The notes below the pieces were generated by a model, which was not told the DNA's origin, ran no database searches, and was given only the letters and a program-made list of their open reading frames with translations. From positions 108,635 to 172,634 of the forward strand of contig NZ_JZKH01000004.1 of NCBI RefSeq assembly GCF_000961885.1: 64,000 nt of DNA, read 5' to 3'. Positions 61,344 to 64,000 of this stretch are shown here, piece after piece. Origin of the DNA: Streptomyces rubellomurinus (GTDB lineage: Bacteria > Actinomycetota > Actinomycetes > Streptomycetales > Streptomycetaceae). The position numbers and the translations under genes were made by a program. Every line of letters starts with the position of its first letter. The stretch's first letter is position 1.

Positions 61344-62773
61344 CGCAGGACTCCTCGGCGCAGGCCCAGCAGCGCGCTGGTCAGGGCGCGGGTGCGAGGC
61401 GTGCTCAGGTTGCGGCGGGCCTTGGCGAGGGCGGCCAGCCACGGCCCGTCGGCGTGGGTGGGGTAGGGGTGGACGGTGGCGGCCAGGCGGCCGGGGCTCC
61501 ACTTGAGGCGTACAGCGTGGGCGAGTTCGACGATCGCCTCGCCCGCGCGGGGCCCGACGACGGTCGCGCCGACGATCCGGCCCTTCGGACCGAGGACGAG
61601 CTGGGTGAAGCCGTCGGTCGCGTTCTCGGTGACCGCGCGGTCCATCTCCTCGTGGGGCAGGAGCCGGGTTCTTGCGGCGTCACCGTAACGGTCGCGGGCC
61701 CGGGCGGCGGTGAGGCCGACCTGGGCGATCTCCGGGTCGGTGAACACCGCGTACGGCATGGCGTCGTAGTCCAGGTGGCGGCGCAGTCCGAGCAGCGCGT
61801 TCAGCACCGCGTCGCCCGCTTGGACGCCGGCGACGTGGGTGAACGGCAGTCGTCCGGTCACGTCCCCGGCGGCGAAGACGCGCGGGTTGCTGGTGCGCAG
61901 CCGTGCGTCGGTGGCGATGAAACCGCGATCGGTGGTGCGGATGCCGCCCGCTTCGAGGCCGAGGGCGGCGAGGTGGGGGCGGCGGCCTGTGGCTACCAGG
62001 ACTTGGTCGAAGGCGAGGGTGTGCTCGGTGTGGTCGGCTGTGGTCAGGTCGGCGGTGTCCGGCCGTACGGACCGCAGTACGGCGCCGGTGTGGACGGTGA
62101 CGCCTTCGGCGGCCAGACGGCGCTGGAGCAGGTCCGCTGCCTGCGGTTCCGTCGTTGGCAGGAGACGTTGTTCGGCTTCGACGACGGTGACCTGCGAGCC
62201 GAGGCGGGCGAACGCCTGGCCGAGTTCGCAGCCGACCGCCCCGCCGCCGATCACCAGGAGCCTTCGCGGTAGCTCGGGCAGGTCCCAGACGGTGTCCGAG
62301 GTCAGCGCCCCCGCCTCCGCGAGGCCGGGTACGGCGGGCAAGTGCGGGCTGCTGCCGGTGGCGACCAGGGCGTGGCGGAAGGCCATGATCCGGCCGTCGG
62401 CGTCGAGGGTGCGCGGGCCGGTGAAGCGGGCCTCGCCGCGGATGACTTCGACGCCCAGGCGGGTCAGCGCCTCGGGTGAGTCGTGCGGCTCGATGCGGCC
62501 GATCGCCTCCCGTACCCGCACGGCCACCGCGGTCCAGTCGGCGGGACCCGTGGCAGCGGTAAGGCCGTAGCGGTGGGCGCGGCGGGCGGCATGCACCTGG
62601 GCGGCGGCGTGCAGCAGGGTCTTGCTGGGTACGCAGCCGGTCCACAGACAGTCTCCGCCGAGCCGGTCGCGTTCGATGAGGGCGACGTGGGCGCCGAGGT
62701 CGGCGGCGAGGCGGGCAGCGGTGAGTCCGGCGCTGCCGCCGCCGATCACGACGAGGTCGTACGGGGTACTCAC
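61340..62773 (-). CDS. MerA-like pyridine nucleotide-disulfide oxidoreductase
   Basis: A 477-residue FAD protein. FAD motif V-V-I-G-G-G-S-A-G-L, redox disulfide G-G-D-C-L-W-T-G-C-V-P-S-K, NAD(P) motif V-I-G-G-G-A-V-G-C-E-L, second FAD motif V-F-A-A-G-D-V-T and C-terminal interface H-P-Y-P-T. It lacks the N-terminal metal-binding domain and the C-terminal Cys pair of mercuric reductase, so Hg(II) reduction is unlikely; the disulfide site suggests a thiol substrate. GTGA and ATGA overlaps with its neighbours. Confidence 0.92.
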   Translation of the reverse strand: MSTPYDLVVIGGGSAGLTAARLAADLGAHVALIERDRLGGDCLWTGCVPSKTLLHAAAQVHAARRAHRYGLTAATGPADWTAVAVRVREAIGRIEPHDSPEALTRLGVEVIRGEARFTGPRTLDADGRIMAFRHALVATGSSPHLPAVPGLAEAGALTSDTVWDLPELPRRLLVIGGGAVGCELGQAFARLGSQVTVVEAEQRLLPTTEPQAADLLQRRLAAEGVTVHTGAVLRSVRPDTADLTTADHTEHTLAFDQVLVATGRRPHLAALGLEAGGIRTTDRGFIATDARLRTSNPRVFAAGDVTGRLPFTHVAGVQAGDAVLNALLGLRRHLDYDAMPYAVFTDPEIAQVGLTAARARDRYGDAARTRLLPHEEMDRAVTENATDGFTQLVLGPKGRIVGATVVGPRAGEAIVELAHAVRLKWSPGRLAATVHPYPTHADGPWLAALAKARRNLSTPRTRALTSALLGLRRGVLR

Positions 62774-63072
62774 TGTTTCGGCTCCTGGCTGCCCTCGATG
62801 CGCACGCCGTGCCAGAACGCGACGTGGTTCTTGATCCGCCGGGCGAGGAACGATGGCCTGGGGTAGTACCAGGCGGCGTCCGGGTTGACGGCTCCGTCGG
62901 CCGCAACGGTGTAGTAGCGGGCCAGGCCCTTCCACGGGCACAGGCTCCGCGTCGTCGACTCGGAGAAGTGCTCGCGGTTCAGTGCCTCGGGTGGGAAGTA
63001 GTGGTTGCCCTCCACCACCACCGTGCGCGGGGCCTCGGCGAGGACGACTCCGTTCCAGGTCGCACGCATCAT
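62770..63072 (-). CDS. DUF427-family protein
   Basis: A 100-residue beta-rich protein with the DUF427 pattern: W-N-G-V-V-L-A-E, V-V-V-E-G-N-H-Y-F-P-P, S-T-T-R-S-L-C-P-W-K-G-L-A-R-Y-Y and A-A-W-Y-Y-P-R-P. Function of the family is unknown. A near-complete Shine-Dalgarno (AGGAGGTGA) precedes the ATG, implying strong translation of this operon. Confidence 0.92.
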   Translation of the reverse strand: MMRATWNGVVLAEAPRTVVVEGNHYFPPEALNREHFSESTTRSLCPWKGLARYYTVAADGAVNPDAAWYYPRPSFLARRIKNHVAFWHGVRIEGSQEPKQ

Positions 63073-63192
63073 CGAAGGTCACCTCCTGGGTGTCGCGGGT
63101 CGGCCGGGGTGGCGGTTGGGGCTGCGCTGTCGGTGCTCATCCCCGCCGCCGGCCCGGGTACGCCCGCATCTCGTGGGAATCGAGCCGGCCGG

Positions 63193-63699
63193 CTACGGCC
63201 TCGCCGTCGCGTGCTCGCCCTTGCGGGTGCCGGTGTTGTAGAGGGCCAGGGCCAGCAGCACACCGAAGACCAGGTGCGCGACGAGTTCGAACGGCTGGTT
63301 CGCCATCGAGAAGGTGTGGAACGCGGTCCGGGCGAGGAGCTGGAAGTTCAGCAGGTACAGCACACCGCCCCAGGCAAGGCCCGCCACGGCCAGTGCGCCG
63401 TTGGTGCGCACGCGGGCGGTGAGCACGGCGAACGCCATGCCGAAGGCCATGGACAGCACCATGTGCAGCACGAGCCCGACGGGGAGACTGGCGGTGCCGT
63501 TCATCATCGCGGCATCGCCCTTGACCAGCGTGGAGATCATCAGCAGCGGCGTGTCGGCCGGCTTCCCCATGCCGGTCATGAGCCACATCGTCGCCCCCGC
63601 GAAGGCCATACCGGCGGCGACGCCGCCGACGGCGCCGCGGACCAGCTCGGCAACGCTGACCGGCAGGCGCCGGGCGGCACCGATGGCATGAGTGGACAC
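63193..63699 (-). CDS. Four-segment membrane protein (first gene of radical SAM operon)
   Basis: A 168-residue protein with about four hydrophobic segments (G-A-V-G-G-V-A-A-G-M-A-F-A, L-V-L-H-M-V-L-S-M-A-F-G-M-A-F, A-V-A-G-L-A-W-G-G-V-L-Y-L-L, L-V-A-H-L-V-F-G-V-L-L-A-L). His residues at segment edges (H-M, H-T, A-H-L) could bind a cofactor. GTG 63699 has AGAGGAG 8 bases upstream. Family not recognised. 120 bases separate it from DUF427. Confidence 0.75.
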   Translation of the reverse strand: MSTHAIGAARRLPVSVAELVRGAVGGVAAGMAFAGATMWLMTGMGKPADTPLLMISTLVKGDAAMMNGTASLPVGLVLHMVLSMAFGMAFAVLTARVRTNGALAVAGLAWGGVLYLLNFQLLARTAFHTFSMANQPFELVAHLVFGVLLALALYNTGTRKGEHATARP

Positions 63700-63805
63700 G
63701 TGGTACTCCTCTGACTTCACGCAGCCGTCGGCACATTGGTGCCGGCCGCACTGGGGTGGGCTGGAACACTGCTCAGCCTTCTCGCCCGGCCCCAGGGCGC
63801 GCAAA

Positions 63806-63831
63806 GACACTGTCGGCCACACGACAATGTC
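63806..63831. promoter_or_regulatory. Paired GACANTGTC boxes upstream of the radical SAM operon
   Basis: GACACTGTC and GACAATGTC, 8 bases apart; each box is itself a palindrome. Located about 110 bases before the first gene of the operon. Confidence 0.6.
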
Positions 63832-63898
63832 CATCGCCTATGACGGCCCACCGCCTAGTAGTACTTCGTTAGGTCTGAAGTGGTCTCGTGGGCTCCGG

Positions 63899-64000
63899 TC
63901 AGCGTGTGGTGGGTAACTCTCGGTGGCAGGTGGGGCATTCGCCGGTCCAGGCCCGAATGAGGTCCTGGATGGCGTCGAGGACTCGGTAGAAGGTCAGGCC
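63899..64000 (-). CDS. C-terminal end of a protein running off the window (possible transposase)
   Basis: 33 residues, G-L-T-F-Y-R-V-L-D-A-I-Q-D-L-I-R-A-W-T-G, then E-C-P-T-C-H-R-E-L and stop. The C-P-T-C-H tail and the AT-richer flank CTAGTAGTACTTCGTTAGG (63855-63873) suggest the end of a mobile element, but the identity cannot be settled from this piece. Confidence 0.5.
   Translation of the reverse strand, partial: GLTFYRVLDAIQDLIRAWTGECPTCHRELPTTR

Noticed and set aside
57045..63072. Classical mercury resistance operon
   Set aside because: MerR and a MerA-like protein are present, but the reductase lacks the N-terminal metal-binding domain and C-terminal cysteines, and merT, merP and merB are missing.

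Overview
The window is very high-GC DNA with dense, short-spaced genes on both strands, many GTG starts and many 4-base ATGA/GTGA overlaps. The gene content includes a LAL-type LuxR regulator, an F420-type LLM oxidoreductase, a mycoredoxin-like protein, GntR/FCD, LysR, MarR and AraC regulators, and a Cys-rich TIGR04222-like membrane protein. Together these point to a chromosomal segment of a Streptomycetaceae actinomycete (Streptomyces or Kitasatospora). No rRNA, tRNA, CRISPR array, phage or intact insertion sequence was recognised. A truncated reading frame runs off the right edge and may belong to a mobile element.

Layout. 0-11.6 kb is a stress and redox island: BON protein, metallophosphoesterase, HhH-GPD glycosylase-like protein, SRPBCC protein, KatE-type large catalase, a HAD protein that has lost its catalytic residues, two hemerythrins, a winged-helix regulator, a LysE exporter, a divergent reductase/LysR pair and a lipoprotein. 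11.7-20.5 kb holds an acyl-CoA oxidase-like gene and a translationally coupled catabolic operon: APC permease, glutamine-synthetase-like ligase, PuuD-type hydrolase, aldehyde dehydrogenase and SDR, with a divergent GntR/FCD regulator. It looks like a gamma-glutamylation route for an amine or amino alcohol. 20.5-25.2 kb is an ABC transporter operon facing a NarL-type two-component system. 25.2-36.6 kb is mixed: AraC plus monooxygenase, CMD protein, a frameshifted cupin, alpha/beta hydrolase, NAD kinase, UBP zinc finger, DUF5996, GH15, a MarR/FMN-reductase pair with a clear operator, and several small unknown genes. 37-50.6 kb has a TIGR04222-like protein, a PIG-L deacetylase cut by an in-frame amber codon, a GlxA-type and a LAL-type regulator, an alcohol dehydrogenase, a basic amino acid decarboxylase with PncC, a GCS2-type ligase and an LLM oxidoreductase. 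50.7-52 kb is a quinone-reductase/monooxygenase pair.

52-63.8 kb is the most unusual part. An operon encodes a lipocalin/CrtC-like domain fused to an isoprenyl diphosphate synthase, followed by an ABC-2 exporter. Divergent to it are a 49-residue small protein and a CDP-alcohol phosphatidyltransferase. Next comes a MerR regulator with a textbook dyad and a thioredoxin-like target. Last is an eight-gene operon with six consecutive 4-base overlaps: membrane protein, DUF427, MerA-like disulfide oxidoreductase, MauE-like protein, a radical SAM enzyme of the MJ0619/Tes type (frameshifted here), a Cys-rich methyltransferase, a mycoredoxin and a second methyltransferase. The function is unknown to me. 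The two working hypotheses are unusual isoprenoid/ether-type lipid chemistry and a thiol or metalloid modification pathway.

A recurring oddity is the set of short intergenic tandem repeats (7, ~10, 11, 13, 14, 15 and 19 bp units). Two of these carry the Shine-Dalgarno sequence of the next gene and two carry serial stop codons of the previous one. Two single-base deletions in or beside homopolymer runs, plus one amber codon, break otherwise good genes; these may be assembly errors or real decay.
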